Positions 1 to 10,486 are shown, counted from the first letter of the stretch. The stretch: DNA of 64,000 bases from Citrobacter amalonaticus (GCF_018323885.1 NZ_AP024585.1:992001-1056000); one strand, 5' to 3'. Numbers and translations are program-made. Notes: generated by a model not told the origin, from the sequence alone.

Positions 1-333
1 CTGGCGCGTTACCAGACGCCGCATGAGCGCTTACAGTCCGGCATCGATGCCATTCTTCATGTTCTCGACTGGATCCCGGTGCGTCTGGCGGGCGTGGTGT
101 ATGCCCTGATCGGTCATGGAGAAAAAGCGTTGCCCGCGTGGTTTGCCTCTCTGGCGGATCTGCGTACTTCGCAATATCAGGTGTTAACACGCCTGGCGCA
201 GTTCTCGCTGGCGCGTGAGTCGCATACCGATAAGGTTGAAACGCCAAAAGCGGCCGTTTCCATGGCGAAGAAAACGTCGTTTGCCTTAGTGGTGGTGATT
301 GCCGTGCTCACCATTTATGGCACGTTGATTTAA
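1..333 (+). CDS. ampE: AmpE, inner-membrane regulatory protein (3' part only)
   Basis: The frame is open from the first base to the TAA at 331-333, giving the last 110 residues; the N-terminal part lies outside the window. The sequence closely follows the C-terminal part of enterobacterial AmpE, including a final hydrophobic segment (about window residues 92-108) that fits its last membrane helix. AmpE is an inner-membrane protein encoded next to the amidase gene ampD and is linked to sensing of beta-lactam damage; its exact activity is not established. A hairpin follows directly. The identification rests on sequence similarity and on the neighbouring aroP and pdhR. Confidence 0.93.
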   Translation: MARYQTPHERLQSGIDAILHVLDWIPVRLAGVVYALIGHGEKALPAWFASLADLRTSQYQVLTRLAQFSLARESHTDKVETPKAAVSMAKKTSFALVVVIAVLTIYGTLI

Positions 334-347
334 CGTCCTGGCAGGAC

Positions 348-373
348 GCCCGGTAAGTTGCGTGTTACCGGGC
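348..373. terminator. Hairpin between the convergent ampE and GH43 genes
   Basis: A perfect 9-bp inverted repeat (GCCCGGTAA at 348-356, TTACCGGGC at 365-373) with an 8-base loop lies 14 bases after the ampE stop and 7 bases beyond the end of the convergent glycosidase gene. There is no long T run on either side, so it could be a weak bidirectional terminator or a REP-like hairpin. Confidence 0.55.
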
Positions 374-380
374 AATGATG

Positions 381-1331
381 TTAAAGCGTATCTGCGGGCG
401 GGATGCCGAAGTCTGGCATTCCGTGGTCATCCCAGTGAATCAGCTTCAGACGGGTATGCCGATTGGGATCGTAGAGCGGATCGCCTTCAATTTCGGTGTA
501 GTTACGCGCGTGATACACCAGCACGTCATCGCCTTCCGGCGTTTGGGTAAAGCTGTTGTGCCCGGGTCCATACTGGCGATTTTCATTGCTGGTGGTAAAC
601 ACCGGCCGCGGGGATTTATGCCAGTTTGCCGGATTCAGCGGATCGGCGTGAATATCAATCCATAACAGTCCCATGCAGTAATTTTCATCCGTGGCGCTGG
701 CGGAGTAGCTGATAAACAGCCTGTCACCGTGGGTTAATACTGCCGGACCTTCGTTGACCCAAAAACCCCGACACTCCCAGTCGTACTCCGGTTTGCTGAG
801 CATCACCGGCTGGCCTTTAATCGTCCAGGGATTTTCCAACTCCGCCAGATAAATGTTGGAGTTACCGGCGATATCTGGGGATTTTTGCGCCCACAGATAC
901 CACTGTTTTCCCTGATGGTGGAATGTTGTGGCATCGAGTGCAAAGGTATCAAACGGTGTTTTCACCTGACCCTTTTCGACCCAGTTGCCGGTGAGCGGAT
1001 CGGGATCTGTACACTCCAGCGCGTACATCCGATGCTGAAACATGCCCAGTTTGTCGAGCGCCTGAGTATGCGCGGCGGCAAAGTAGATGACCCATCTACC
1101 ATCGAGGTGATGAATTTCCGGTGCCCAGATCAGCTCGCTCATCGGGCCGTGTTCGGGTTTGCGCCAGACGACAACGGGTGACGCTGTACGTAATCCTTCC
1201 AGCGAATCCGCCCGCCGGATTTCCAGTCGGTCGTACTCTGGCACTGAGGCAATAAAGTAATAGTCGCTGCCGTCGCGCAGGATAAACGGATCGGCGCGTT
1301 GTTCAATAAACGGGTTAGGCCAGTTTTGCAT
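381..1331 (-). CDS. Glycoside hydrolase family 43 protein (beta-xylosidase / alpha-L-arabinofuranosidase type)
   Basis: A 316-residue protein with no signal peptide, so a cytoplasmic glycosidase. The GH43 five-bladed propeller catalytic triad can be placed: Asp14 in ADPFI (general base), Asp133 in LDATTF (pKa modulator) and Glu194 in VNEGP (general acid). GH43 enzymes remove xylose or arabinose from short plant-derived oligosaccharides. The length is that of a single catalytic domain without the C-terminal beta-sandwich of longer xylosidases. Its ATG overlaps the stop of the upstream transporter gene by one base (TGATG), so the two form an uptake-and-hydrolysis operon like E. coli yagG-yagH. 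The exact substrate cannot be told from sequence. Confidence 0.85.
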   Translation of the reverse strand: MQNWPNPFIEQRADPFILRDGSDYYFIASVPEYDRLEIRRADSLEGLRTASPVVVWRKPEHGPMSELIWAPEIHHLDGRWVIYFAAAHTQALDKLGMFQHRMYALECTDPDPLTGNWVEKGQVKTPFDTFALDATTFHHQGKQWYLWAQKSPDIAGNSNIYLAELENPWTIKGQPVMLSKPEYDWECRGFWVNEGPAVLTHGDRLFISYSASATDENYCMGLLWIDIHADPLNPANWHKSPRPVFTTSNENRQYGPGHNSFTQTPEGDDVLVYHARNYTEIEGDPLYDPNRHTRLKLIHWDDHGMPDFGIPPADTL

Positions 1332-2736
1332 CAGGCTTTCCTTACGGTTTCAGTGGCTTTCAGTTCCTGATAATCATTGAGTTCGCGGTAGTTAGCGCGG
1401 CGTTTTTCCAGATCGTCCTGAATCTGTTTCATCAGTTCGCGGTCGACTTTCAACAGACGTACTACGCCGGCGGTAATCAGATAGCCGACTCCCGGAATCA
1501 CGGTAAAGAGCAGCATGATGCCGTTGATCGCGGAGTCGCTTTGCGCTTTCGCCCCGGCATCGTAGCCGTACCACGAGAGCAGAAAGCCAACCATCGCCCC
1601 GGCAATCGCCAGACCGAGTTTCAGGAAGAACAGGTTGCCGGAAAAGCTTATGCCGGTAATGCGCTTGCCGGTTTTCCATTCGCCGTAGTCGTCAACGTCT
1701 GCCATCAGCGACCAGTGCAGCGGCGACGGGATTTGGTGCAAAATGTTAAGCAGGAAGTAGAGCACGACAATCATCATCGTGGCTTTGGGATCGAAGAAGT
1801 AAAACGCGCAGGAGAAAAGGGCCAGCGCGATGTTGGTCCAGAAGAAAACCTTTAGCTTGCACCAGCGGTCGGTCAGCACTTTCGCCAACACGCTACCGAT
1901 CATCATGCCGACCACGCCGAGACTGATAAAGATCGTGGCGAAATGGGTGCTTTGTCCCATAACCCAGGTGACGTAGTACATGGTTGCCGCCATACGGATA
2001 AAGCCCGGACAGACGTTGCACAGCGTCAGCAGCAGTATGCGTACCCACTGATCGTTCTTCCACACGTCTTTGAAGTCGTTTTTCATGTCATCGTGCGTGG
2101 GAACGGCAGGGCGCACACGTTCACGAACGGTGGCAAAGCAGAACAGGAACATACACATGCCGATAATGGCCAGCACGGTCATCGCCAGTTGATAGCCCTT
2201 CGCTTTGTTGTCGCCGCCAAACCAGTCGACCATTGGCAGTAGAGTGAGCGACAGCAGCAACGTCGCGATACCGACCAGTACAAAGCGGTAAGACTGGCAG
2301 GCCACGCGTTCTTTCGGATCGTTGGTGATCACGCCGCCCAATGAGCAATAAGGAATGTTGATCGCCGTATAAGTAATCGACAGCAGGAAGTATGTGACAA
2401 ACCATAGATAACCTTGCTGCTATAAGTCCACTCCGGGGTGGTGAACATCAGAATGCTGAACAGCGCGTAAGGGAAGGCAATCCACAATAACCATGGACGA
2501 AAACGGCCATATTTGCTTTGGGTTCGGTCAGCAATAGCGCCCATAATGGGGTCAGTAACGGCGTCGATAACGCGTACTGACAGTAATAACACCCCTACCA
2601 GAGCCGGGGCGAGACCAAAAACATCCGTATAAAAATAGTTAACAAACAGCATGATAGCGCCAAAGATGATGTTGCATCCGGCATCGCCCATGCCATAACC
2701 AATCTTTTCTCTTACCGACAGCTTACCTGTATCCAT
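1331..2736 (-). pseudogene. GPH-family sugar:cation symporter, broken by a frameshift
   Basis: Two overlapping minus-strand frames make up one transporter of the glycoside-pentoside-hexuronide family (YagG/MelB-like). The 5' part (from ATG at 2736) has the family N-terminus with YFYTDVFGL and DAVTDPIMG, and runs in frame to about 2405. There the frame must move for the sequence to continue as FVTYFLLS, NIPYCSLGGV and the C-terminal half ending at 1331. A single missing base near 2402-2405 (expected TATGCGTTTGTC, found TATGGTTTGTC) explains it. Repaired, the protein would be about 468 residues, normal for the family. It is either a true pseudogene or a sequencing error. The downstream half could start anew only at an internal codon such as the ATG at 2341, which would lack the first helices. 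Confidence 0.85.
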
Positions 2737-2860
2737 TGAGATGTCTCCCCATCAAGGTGATGGAAAGAATTATTCGTCTGTAAGCCTTTAATTGCGTTGC
2801 AGGATAGCGCCGCTGATATGGACGAAATGGCTGTTGGGGAGAAAGTGTGAGGCAGGTAAC

Positions 2861-2887
2861 AACCCTCACCCACGACGGGTGAGGGTT
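2861..2887. terminator. Hairpin downstream of aroP
   Basis: A perfect 11-bp inverted repeat (AACCCTCACCC at 2861-2871, GGGTGAGGGTT at 2877-2887) with a 5-base loop starts 7 bases past the aroP stop. No clear T run follows on the minus strand, so it may end transcription weakly or protect the aroP 3' end. Confidence 0.55.
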
Positions 2888-2894
2888 CAAGGAA

Positions 2895-4268
2895 TTAATG
2901 GGCTTTCGCCGTCTTCGCGGATTTCTGTTTGCACAGATAACCGATGCCAAGAACAACCAGCCATACCGGGATCAGGTAAACCGAAATCGCCATACCCGGC
3001 GTCATCAGCATAATTACCAGCACCGCCGCCATGAAGGCCAGACAGACCCAGTTACCCAGCGGGTAGAACAGCGCCGGGAAGCGGGTTTTCACTCCCTGTT
3101 GCTGCTTCGCGCGGCGGAATTTGATGTGCGCCAGACTGATCATCGCCCAGTTGATCACCAGTGCGGAGACCACCAGCGCCATCAGCAGGCCGAAGGCGGA
3201 TTCTGGCGCCATGTAGTTGATCAGTACGCACAGCGCCGTCACCAGCGCCGAAACGATGATGGTATTCACCGGCACGCCGCGTTTGTCGATAGTGAGCAGG
3301 ATTTTCGGGGCGTTACCCTGTTGCGCCAGACCAAACAGCATGCGGCTGTTACAGTAAACGCAACTGTTGTATACCGACAGTGCCGCCGTCAGAACCACGA
3401 TATTCAGCGCGTTCGCCACGAAGGTATCGCCCAGCTCGTGGAAGATTAGGACAAACGGGCTGGTGTCAGCGGTGACACGCGTCCACGGCAGCAGGGAAAG
3501 CAGAACGGCCAGTGAACCCACATAGAAAATCAGAATACGATAGATTACCTGGTTGGTGGCTTTGGGAATGCTCTGCTCCGGGTTATCGGCTTCGGCTGCG
3601 GTGATACCGACCAGCTCGAGCCCGCCGAAAGAGAACATGATGATCGCCATCATCATTACCAGCCCGGTCATACCATGAGGCAGGAAGCCGCCCTGTTCCC
3701 ACAGGTTACGCACGGTTGCCTGCGGGCCGCCATTGCCGCTGAATAGCAGCCAGCCGCCGAACAGGATCATCGCGACCACGGCGATGACTTTGATGATCGC
3801 AAACCAGAACTCCATCTCACCGAACACTTTTACGTTGGTCAGGTTGATGGCGTTGATCGCAATAAAGAAAACGGCTGCCGAAACCCAGGTGGGGATCTCC
3901 GGCCACCAGAACTGAATGTACTTGCCGACGGCGGTCAATTCCGCCATTGCAACCAGCACATACAGCACCCAATAGTTCCAGCCCGATGCAAATCCCGCAA
4001 AACTCCCCCAGTACTTGTAGGCAAAGTGACTGAATGAACCGGCGACCGGCTCCTCAACCACCATTTCACCCAACTGGCGCATAATAAGGAAGGCAATAAA
4101 ACCGGCTATCGCATAACCCAGAATAATACCGGGGCCAGCGGACTGAATTACGGAGGCGCTTCCCAGGAACAGGCCTGTTCCTATCGCGCCGCCCAGCGCG
4201 ATAAGCTGGATATGGCGGTTCTTAAGGCCGCGCTTTAGCTGCTCGCCGTGCTGCTGACTGTCCATCAT
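2895..4268 (-). CDS. aroP: Aromatic amino acid:H+ symporter AroP
   Basis: A 457-residue inner-membrane protein of the amino acid-polyamine-organocation superfamily, the same length as E. coli AroP. About twelve hydrophobic segments can be traced. The N-terminus shows the family's RHIQLIALGGAIGTGLFLGS, which covers the first helix and the unwound substrate-binding glycines. The family imports phenylalanine, tyrosine and tryptophan with protons. The gene is transcribed away from pdhR. TyrR-type operators lie about 95-140 bp upstream, as expected for TyrR repression of aroP in E. coli. PheP is the closest alternative; position next to pdhR favours AroP. Confidence 0.96.
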   Translation of the reverse strand: MMDSQQHGEQLKRGLKNRHIQLIALGGAIGTGLFLGSASVIQSAGPGIILGYAIAGFIAFLIMRQLGEMVVEEPVAGSFSHFAYKYWGSFAGFASGWNYWVLYVLVAMAELTAVGKYIQFWWPEIPTWVSAAVFFIAINAINLTNVKVFGEMEFWFAIIKVIAVVAMILFGGWLLFSGNGGPQATVRNLWEQGGFLPHGMTGLVMMMAIIMFSFGGLELVGITAAEADNPEQSIPKATNQVIYRILIFYVGSLAVLLSLLPWTRVTADTSPFVLIFHELGDTFVANALNIVVLTAALSVYNSCVYCNSRMLFGLAQQGNAPKILLTIDKRGVPVNTIIVSALVTALCVLINYMAPESAFGLLMALVVSALVINWAMISLAHIKFRRAKQQQGVKTRFPALFYPLGNWVCLAFMAAVLVIMLMTPGMAISVYLIPVWLVVLGIGYLCKQKSAKTAKAH

Positions 4269-4361
4269 GAAACCTCGTGAGTGGTTTACCCTTCAGTACC
4301 CGGCCGCGTGACGGCGACCGGGCAATTTGAGTAATTATTATTTGTCCTACGCAGAGATGCG

Positions 4362-4402
4362 TGTAAGTTTGCAATTCCGTCTGTTGTATTATTATGTTTA
4401 CA
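4362..4402 (-). promoter_or_regulatory. Tandem TyrR boxes upstream of aroP
   Basis: TGTATT-N6-TTTACA at 4385-4402 is a good match to the TyrR consensus TGTAAA-N6-TTTACA. A weaker box, TGTAAG-N6-ATTCCG, lies at 4362-4379, exactly 5 bp away. A strong plus a weak box 5 bp apart is the arrangement through which TyrR hexamers repress aroP in E. coli. Binding here is inferred. Confidence 0.72.
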
Positions 4403-4763
4403 GCAATGAATTTTAAAATGTCGCCGAAACTCTTTTGTCCGGAACAGAATAATGGTATGTGGCAGGGAATGCACCTGCTTTGTGAATGGATGATGACGAG
4501 TTGAATAAAAAGAGAGCAGTTGTCTATCCCGCCTCTTATTCCCTGATAACACTTCTGTAAGATATAAAGTGATTACCTATACATAAAATATGCATAAAAA
4601 TGCATCTGAATCGGTTCAACCAGGATTTTTCTTCGTTTCAATAAGGTTAAAACTACCTCGCGGGTGGTAAATTTAACATTTGTGCATAGTTACATGTTTG
4701 AAACGATATTTCTGTGATGTTGTTAAAATGTGCCTGCTTTACTGATTTCAATCAAAACCTGTA

Positions 4764-4825
4764 TGGACATAAGGTGAATACTTTGTTACTTTAGCGTCAC
4801 AGATATGAAATTGGTAAGACCAATT
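4764..4825 (+). promoter_or_regulatory. pdhR promoter with PdhR operator
   Basis: TGGACA (4764-4769), a 17-bp spacer and TACTTT (4787-4792) form a sigma-70 promoter, with transcription expected to start near 4799. Just downstream, AATTGGTAAGACCAATT (4809-4825) is a perfect 7-bp inverted repeat around AAG. It matches the PdhR consensus ATTGGT-N3-ACCAAT. PdhR bound there would block the promoter of its own operon until pyruvate releases it. Confidence 0.9.
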
Positions 4826-4857
4826 GACTTCGGGCAAATGGCTTAAGACAGGACATC

Positions 4858-5622
4858 ATGGCCTACAGCAAAATCCGCCAACCAAAATTATCCGATGTGA
4901 TTGAGCAACAGCTGGAGTTTTTGATTCTTGAGGGCACACTACGCCCGGGCGAAAAACTCCCACCGGAACGCGAACTGGCGAAACAGTTCGACGTCTCCCG
5001 TCCCTCCTTGCGTGAGGCGATTCAACGTCTCGAAGCGAAGGGATTGCTGCTTCGTCGCCAGGGCGGCGGCACTTTTGTTCAGAGTAGCCTGTGGCAGAGC
5101 TTTAGCGATCCACTGGTAGAACTGCTCTCCGACCATCCTGAATCCCAGTTTGACCTGCTTGAGACGCGCCATGCGCTGGAAGGCATTGCTGCATACTACG
5201 CAGCGTTGCGCAGTACGGATGAAGACAAAACACGTATTCGTGAATTGCATCATGCCATTGAACTGGCGCAAGAGTCGGGTGACCGCGATGCCGAGTCCGA
5301 TGCGGTCCTCCAGTATCAAATTGCTGTCACCGAAGCTGCGCACAATGTGGTGTTACTTCATCTGCTAAGGTGTATGGAGCCCATGCTGGCCCAGAACGTA
5401 CGTCAGAACTTCGAGTTGCTCTATTCGCGTCGCGAGATGCTTCCGCTGGTGAGTGGTCACCGCACCCGTATTTTCGAAGCGATTATTGCCGGTAAGCCAG
5501 AAGAGGCGCGTGAAGCATCACATCGCCATCTGGCGTTTATCGAAGAGATTCTGCTCGACCGCAGCCGTGAGGAGAGCCGTCGTGAACGCGCCTTACGTCG
5601 TCTGGAGCAGCGAAAGAATTAG
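4858..5622 (+). CDS. pdhR: Pyruvate-responsive repressor PdhR
   Basis: A 254-residue GntR/FadR-family regulator, full length compared with E. coli. The N-terminal winged helix (about residues 10-75) contains [20 protein letters not shown] and the wing RRQGGGTFV. The helical C-terminal FCD domain binds the effector. PdhR represses pdhR-aceEF-lpd and respiratory genes; pyruvate relieves the repression. It is the first gene of the pyruvate dehydrogenase operon and has a perfect operator 33 bp before its ATG. Confidence 0.97.
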   Translation: MAYSKIRQPKLSDVIEQQLEFLILEGTLRPGEKLPPERELAKQFDVSRPSLREAIQRLEAKGLLLRRQGGGTFVQSSLWQSFSDPLVELLSDHPESQFDLLETRHALEGIAAYYAALRSTDEDKTRIRELHHAIELAQESGDRDAESDAVLQYQIAVTEAAHNVVLLHLLRCMEPMLAQNVRQNFELLYSRREMLPLVSGHRTRIFEAIIAGKPEEAREASHRHLAFIEEILLDRSREESRRERALRRLEQRKN

Positions 5623-5700
5623 TGATTTTTCTGGTAGCTCGTTAGCCAGAAGATGTTGTAAATCAAGCGCTAATGAATGAAAGGCGCGGCAACTAAACGC

Positions 5701-5873
5701 AGAACCTGTCTTATTGCACTTTTAGTTGTTCAAAATAATTCGGCTTGTATCGCGGCGGCAAGCGCGCGAGTCGCCAGGAGCATAGTGAACTATGTGACTG
5801 GCGCAAGGAAGCGCAGCCAACAAAGAGACAACCTGAAGAATGAAGAACAAAGAGCGCAATGGGACAGGTTCCA
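5701..5873 (+). other. pdhR-aceE intergenic hairpin split by a repeat
   Basis: Two arms, GAACCTGTCTTATTGCAC near 5702-5719 and GCGCAATGGGACAGGTTCC near 5855-5873, are nearly perfect inverted repeats, but 135 bases of ERIC-like sequence separate them. From memory, in E. coli the same arms flank only a short loop before aceE. The hairpin probably acts on operon RNA stability or on expression of aceE relative to pdhR. Confidence 0.6.
5725..5855. repeat. ERIC-like intergenic repeat
   Basis: The core around 5772-5825 reads GTCGCCAGGAGCATAG, then GAACTATGTGACTGGCG, then GCAGCCAAC. These are the conserved central inverted repeat and flank of enterobacterial repetitive intergenic consensus elements (compare CCAGGAGCTTAC / GTAAGTGACTGGGG). 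The length, about 130 bp, fits the roughly 127-bp ERIC unit. Exact ends are uncertain because the outer parts are diverged. It is transcribed as part of the pdh operon and forms a large imperfect palindrome. Confidence 0.78.
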
Positions 5874-5910
5874 GATAACTCAACGTATTAGATAGATAAG
5901 GAATACCCCC

Positions 5911-8574
5911 ATGTCAGAACGTTTCCCAAATGACGTGGATCCGATCGAAACTCGCGACTGGCTACAGGCGATCGAATCGGTCATCCGTGAAGAAGGTGTT
6001 GAGCGCGCTCAGTATCTGATTGACCAGCTTCTTTCTGAAGCCCGCAAAGGCGGCGTGAAAGTAGCGGCAGGTACAGGGGCAAGCAATTACATCAACACTA
6101 TTGCCGTTGAAGATGAGCCGGAATATCCGGGCAATCTGGAGCTGGAGCGTCGTATTCGATCTGCTATCCGTTGGAACGCCATCATGACCGTGCTGCGTGC
6201 GTCTAAAAAAGACCTCGAGCTGGGCGGCCACATGGCATCCTTCCAGTCTTCTGCGACCGTGTACGATGTGTGCTTCAACCACTTCTTCCGTGCCCGCAAT
6301 GAGCAGGATGGCGGCGACCTGGTGTACTTCCAGGGCCACATCTCCCCGGGCATTTACGCACGTGCATTCCTGGAAGGCCGTCTGACTGAAGAGCAGATGG
6401 ACAATTTCCGTCAGGAAGTTCATGGCAATGGCCTGTCTTCCTACCCGCACCCGAAACTGATGCCAGAATTCTGGCAGTTCCCGACCGTTTCTATGGGTCT
6501 GGGCCCAATCGGTGCGATCTATCAGGCTAAGTTCCTGAAATATCTGGAACACCGTGGCCTGAAAGACACCTCTAAACAAACCGTTTACGCTTTCCTTGGC
6601 GACGGTGAGATGGACGAGCCGGAATCCAAGGGTGCTATCACCATTGCGACCCGTGAAAAACTGGATAACCTGGTCTTCGTCATCAACTGTAACCTGCAGC
6701 GTCTGGACGGCCCGGTCACCGGTAACGGCAAAATCGTTAACGAGCTGGAAGGTATCTTCGAAGGTGCTGGCTGGAACGTAATCAAAGTGATGTGGGGCGG
6801 TCGTTGGGATGAGCTGCTGCGTAAAGACACCAGCGGTAAACTGATCCAACTGATGAACGAAACCGTTGACGGCGACTACCAGACCTTCAAATCCAAAGAT
6901 GGCGCATACGTTCGTGAGCACTTCTTCGGTAAATATCCGGAAACCGCAGCACTGGTTGCCGACTGGACTGATGAGCAGATCTGGGCGCTGAACCGTGGTG
7001 GTCACGATCCGAAGAAAGTCTACGCTGCACTGAAAAAAGCGCAGGAAACCAAAGGCAAAGCCACCGTCATCCTGGCCCATACCATCAAAGGTTATGGCAT
7101 GGGTGACACCGCCGAAGGTAAAAACATCGCTCACCAGGTGAAGAAAATGAACATGGATGGCGTGCGCTACATTCGCGACCGTTTCAATGTTCCGGTTACT
7201 GACGAGCAGGTTGAAAAACTGTCTTACATTACCTTCCCGGAAGGTTCTGAAGAGCACAAATATCTGCACGAACGCCGCCAGGCGCTGCACGGCTACCTGC
7301 CGAGCCGTCAGCCGAACTTCACTGAGAAGCTGGAACTGCCGACCCTGGAAGACTTCGGCGCGCTGCTGGAAGAGCAGAACAAAGAAATCTCTACGACCAT
7401 CGCTTTCGTTCGTGCCCTGAACGTGATGCTGAAGAACAAATCGATCAAAGATCGTCTGGTTCCGATCATCGCCGACGAAGCGCGTACTTTCGGTATGGAA
7501 GGTCTGTTCCGTCAGATTGGTATTTACAGCCCGAACGGCCAGCAGTACACCCCGCAGGACCGTGAGCAGGTTGCGTACTACAAAGAAGACGAGAAAGGTC
7601 AGATTCTGCAGGAAGGGATCAACGAGCTGGGCGCAGGGTCTTCCTGGCTGGCCGCGGCGACTTCCTATAGCACCAACGATCTGCCGATGATTCCGTTCTA
7701 CATCTACTACTCCATGTTCGGTTTCCAGCGTATCGGCGACCTGTGCTGGGCAGCAGGTGACCAACAGGCGCGTGGCTTCCTGATTGGCGGGACGTCTGGT
7801 CGTACAACGCTGAACGGTGAAGGTCTGCAGCACGAAGATGGTCACAGCCATATTCAGTCTCTGACTATCCCGAACTGTATCTCTTACGATCCGTCTTACG
7901 CCTACGAAGTTGCAGTCATCATGCACGATGGTCTGGAGCGTATGTACGGTGAAAAACAAGAGAACGTTTACTACTACATCACCACGCTGAACGAAAACTA
8001 CCACATGCCAGCCATGCCGGAAGGTGCTGAGGAAGGTATCCGTAAAGGTATCTACAAACTCGAAACCCTGGAAGGTAGCAAAGGTAAAGTTCAGCTGCTG
8101 GGCTCCGGTTCTATCCTGCGTCACGTTCGTGAAGCGGCAGAGATCCTGGCGAAAGACTACGGCGTGGGTTCTGACGTGTACAGCGTCACCTCCTTCACCG
8201 AACTGGCACGTGATGGTCAGGACTGTGAACGCTGGAACATGCTGCACCCACTGGAAACCCCGCGCGTTCCGTACATCGCTCAGGTGATGAACGACGCGCC
8301 GGCTGTAGCATCAACTGACTATATGAAACTGTTTGCCGAACAGGTTCGTACTTATGTACCGGCTGATGATTATCGCGTACTGGGTACCGACGGTTTCGGT
8401 CGCTCTGACAGCCGTGAAAACCTGCGTCACCACTTCGAAGTGGATGCTTCCTACGTGGTAGTCGCGGCACTGGGCGAACTGGCTAAACGTGGCGAAATCG
8501 ATAAGAAAGTGGTTGCGGATGCAATTACCAAATTCAACATCGATGCAGAAAAAGTTAACCCGCGTCTGGCGTAA
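5911..8574 (+). CDS. aceE: Pyruvate dehydrogenase E1 component
   Basis: An 887-residue homodimeric-type E1, the length of E. coli AceE. It decarboxylates pyruvate with thiamine diphosphate and reductively acetylates the lipoyl groups of E2. The thiamine-binding motif starts at about residue 230 ([10 protein letters not shown]) and ends at [11 protein letters not shown]. The ATG follows an AAGGAA ribosome site. Codon use is that of a highly expressed gene. It is followed after 14 bases by aceF, with no terminator between. Expression comes from the pdhR promoter through the interrupted hairpin in the leader. Confidence 0.98.
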   Translation: MSERFPNDVDPIETRDWLQAIESVIREEGVERAQYLIDQLLSEARKGGVKVAAGTGASNYINTIAVEDEPEYPGNLELERRIRSAIRWNAIMTVLRASKKDLELGGHMASFQSSATVYDVCFNHFFRARNEQDGGDLVYFQGHISPGIYARAFLEGRLTEEQMDNFRQEVHGNGLSSYPHPKLMPEFWQFPTVSMGLGPIGAIYQAKFLKYLEHRGLKDTSKQTVYAFLGDGEMDEPESKGAITIATREKLDNLVFVINCNLQRLDGPVTGNGKIVNELEGIFEGAGWNVIKVMWGGRWDELLRKDTSGKLIQLMNETVDGDYQTFKSKDGAYVREHFFGKYPETAALVADWTDEQIWALNRGGHDPKKVYAALKKAQETKGKATVILAHTIKGYGMGDTAEGKNIAHQVKKMNMDGVRYIRDRFNVPVTDEQVEKLSYITFPEGSEEHKYLHERRQALHGYLPSRQPNFTEKLELPTLEDFGALLEEQNKEISTTIAFVRALNVMLKNKSIKDRLVPIIADEARTFGMEGLFRQIGIYSPNGQQYTPQDREQVAYYKEDEKGQILQEGINELGAGSSWLAAATSYSTNDLPMIPFYIYYSMFGFQRIGDLCWAAGDQQARGFLIGGTSGRTTLNGEGLQHEDGHSHIQSLTIPNCISYDPSYAYEVAVIMHDGLERMYGEKQENVYYYITTLNENYHMPAMPEGAEEGIRKGIYKLETLEGSKGKVQLLGSGSILRHVREAAEILAKDYGVGSDVYSVTSFTELARDGQDCERWNMLHPLETPRVPYIAQVMNDAPAVASTDYMKLFAEQVRTYVPADDYRVLGTDGFGRSDSRENLRHHFEVDASYVVVAALGELAKRGEIDKKVVADAITKFNIDAEKVNPRLA

Positions 8575-8588
8575 GAGGTAAAAGAATA

Positions 8589-10484
8589 ATGGCTATCGAA
8601 ATCAAAGTACCGGACATCGGGGCAGATGAAGTTGAAATCACCGAGATCCTGGTCAAAGTAGGCGACAAGGTAGAAGCCGAACAGTCGCTGATCACCGTAG
8701 AAGGCGATAAAGCCTCTATGGAAGTTCCGTCTCCACAGGCTGGCGTTGTCAAAGAGATCAAAGTCTCTGTTGGCGACAAAACAGAGACTGGCAAATTGAT
8801 CATGATTTTCGATTCCGCTGACGGTGCAGCAGCCGCTGCACCTGCTCCGGCAGAAGAGAAGAAAGAAGCCGCTCCGGCAGCAGCACCTGCAGCTGCAGCA
8901 GCGAAAGACGTCCATGTACCCGACATCGGCGGTGACGAAGTTGAAGTGACTGAGATCATGGTCAAAGTGGGCGATACCGTTGCCGCTGAACAGTCCCTGA
9001 TCACCGTAGAAGGCGACAAAGCTTCTATGGAAGTGCCGGCGCCGTTTGCGGGTACCGTGAAAGAGATCAAAATCAACACCGGCGACAAAGTGTCTACCGG
9101 CTCCCTGATCATGGTCTTCGAAGTGGCGGGTGCTGCACCTGCTGCCGCGCCTGCACAGGCCGCTGCTCCGGCCCCGGCTGCTGCACCAGCAGCCACTGGC
9201 GCGAAAGACGTTAACGTACCGGATATCGGCGGTGACGAAGTTGAAGTGACCGAAGTGATGGTGAAAGTGGGCGATAAAGTGGCCGCTGAGCAATCACTGA
9301 TCACCGTTGAAGGCGACAAAGCTTCTATGGAAGTGCCGGCGCCGTTCGCGGGTACCGTTAAAGAAATCAAGATCAGCACCGGCGATAAAGTGAAAACCGG
9401 CTCTCTGATTATGGTCTTCGAAGTGGAAGGCGCAGCACCTGCTGCTGCCGCGCCACAGCAGGCTGCCGCACCGGCTCCAGCTGCTGCATCTGCACCTGCG
9501 CCAGCTGCCGCTGCTCCGGCCGCAAAAGCCGAAGGCAAATCTGAGTTTGCTGAGAACGATGCTTACGTTCATGCGACCCCACTGATTCGCCGTCTGGCGC
9601 GCGAGTTCGGCGTGAACCTGGCGAAAGTGAAGGGCACAGGCCGTAAAGGTCGTATCCTGCGCGAAGACGTTCAGACTTACGTGAAAGACGCTATCAAGCG
9701 TGCGGAAGCCGCTCCGGCAGCCGCAGCAGGTGGTGGTATCCCGGGCATGCTGCCATGGCCGAAAGTCGACTTCAGCAAGTTTGGTGAAATCGAAGAAGTG
9801 GAACTGGGCCGCATCCAGAAAATTTCTGGTGCTAACCTGAGCCGTAACTGGGTGATGATCCCGCACGTTACCCACTTCGACAAAACCGATATCACCGACC
9901 TGGAAGCGTTCCGTAAACAGCAGAACGCTGAGGCTGAGAAGCGCAAACTGGACGTGAAATTCACCCCAGTGGTCTTCATCATGAAAGCGGTTGCTGCGGC
10001 TCTGGAACAGATGCCACGCTTCAACAGCTCCTTGTCCGAAGACGGCCAGCGCCTGACGCTGAAGAAATACATCAACATCGGTGTGGCGGTAGATACCCCG
10101 AATGGTCTGGTGGTTCCGGTCTTTAAAGACGTGAACAAGAAGAGCGTGACCGAGCTGTCTCGTGAACTGACGGCTATCTCTAAGAAAGCGCGTGACGGTA
10201 AGCTGACGGCTGGCGAAATGCAGGGCGGTTGCTTCACCATCTCCAGCATCGGCGGCCTGGGTACGACCCACTTTGCACCGATTGTGAACGCGCCTGAAGT
10301 CGCGATCCTTGGTGTCTCCAAGTCCGCGATGGAGCCAGTGTGGAATGGTAAAGAGTTCGTACCGCGTCTGATGATGCCGATCTCTCTGTCCTTCGACCAC
10401 CGCGTGATTGACGGTGCTGATGGTGCGCGTTTCATTACCATCATTAACAATATGCTGTCTGACATTCGCCGCCTGGTGATGTAA
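8589..10484 (+). CDS. aceF: Dihydrolipoamide acetyltransferase (E2) with three lipoyl domains
   Basis: The 631-residue E2 core of pyruvate dehydrogenase. Three tandem lipoyl domains each carry EGDKASMEV, with lipoylated lysines at 41, 144 and 244. Ala/Pro-rich swinging linkers join them. A peripheral subunit-binding domain follows (about 327-365, [15 protein letters not shown]), then the acetyltransferase domain with active-site SFDHRVIDG (His604, Asp608). The repeated lipoyl domains are also near-identical at DNA level, especially 8920-9130 and 9220-9430, so recombination between them could change domain number. A strong terminator follows directly. Confidence 0.98.
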   Translation: MAIEIKVPDIGADEVEITEILVKVGDKVEAEQSLITVEGDKASMEVPSPQAGVVKEIKVSVGDKTETGKLIMIFDSADGAAAAAPAPAEEKKEAAPAAAPAAAAAKDVHVPDIGGDEVEVTEIMVKVGDTVAAEQSLITVEGDKASMEVPAPFAGTVKEIKINTGDKVSTGSLIMVFEVAGAAPAAAPAQAAAPAPAAAPAATGAKDVNVPDIGGDEVEVTEVMVKVGDKVAAEQSLITVEGDKASMEVPAPFAGTVKEIKISTGDKVKTGSLIMVFEVEGAAPAAAAPQQAAAPAPAAASAPAPAAAAPAAKAEGKSEFAENDAYVHATPLIRRLAREFGVNLAKVKGTGRKGRILREDVQTYVKDAIKRAEAAPAAAAGGGIPGMLPWPKVDFSKFGEIEEVELGRIQKISGANLSRNWVMIPHVTHFDKTDITDLEAFRKQQNAEAEKRKLDVKFTPVVFIMKAVAAALEQMPRFNSSLSEDGQRLTLKKYINIGVAVDTPNGLVVPVFKDVNKKSVTELSRELTAISKKARDGKLTAGEMQGGCFTISSIGGLGTTHFAPIVNAPEVAILGVSKSAMEPVWNGKEFVPRLMMPISLSFDHRVIDGADGARFITIINNMLSDIRRLVM

Positions 10485-10486
10485 GC

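Larger units (their letters stand above)
4269..4857. other. aroP-pdhR divergent intergenic region (589 bp)
   Basis: A long A+T-rich gap between divergent genes. It holds the two TyrR-type boxes (4362-4402) on the aroP side and the pdhR promoter and operator (4764-4825) on the other. Short open frames inside it lack convincing ribosome sites or similarity to known proteins. I see no RNA gene in it. Confidence 0.7.

Noticed and set aside
4286..4552. 88-codon frame upstream of aroP
   Set aside because: It lies over the TyrR boxes and aroP leader, with no ribosome site or similarity that I can see.
5677..5895. 72-codon open frame between pdhR and aceE
   Set aside because: It runs through the ERIC-like repeat and hairpin arms, so its amino acids only reflect repeat sequence.
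5962..8247. Open frame of 761 codons antisense to aceE
   Set aside because: It mirrors the codon bias of the highly expressed aceE, has no ribosome site and resembles no known protein.
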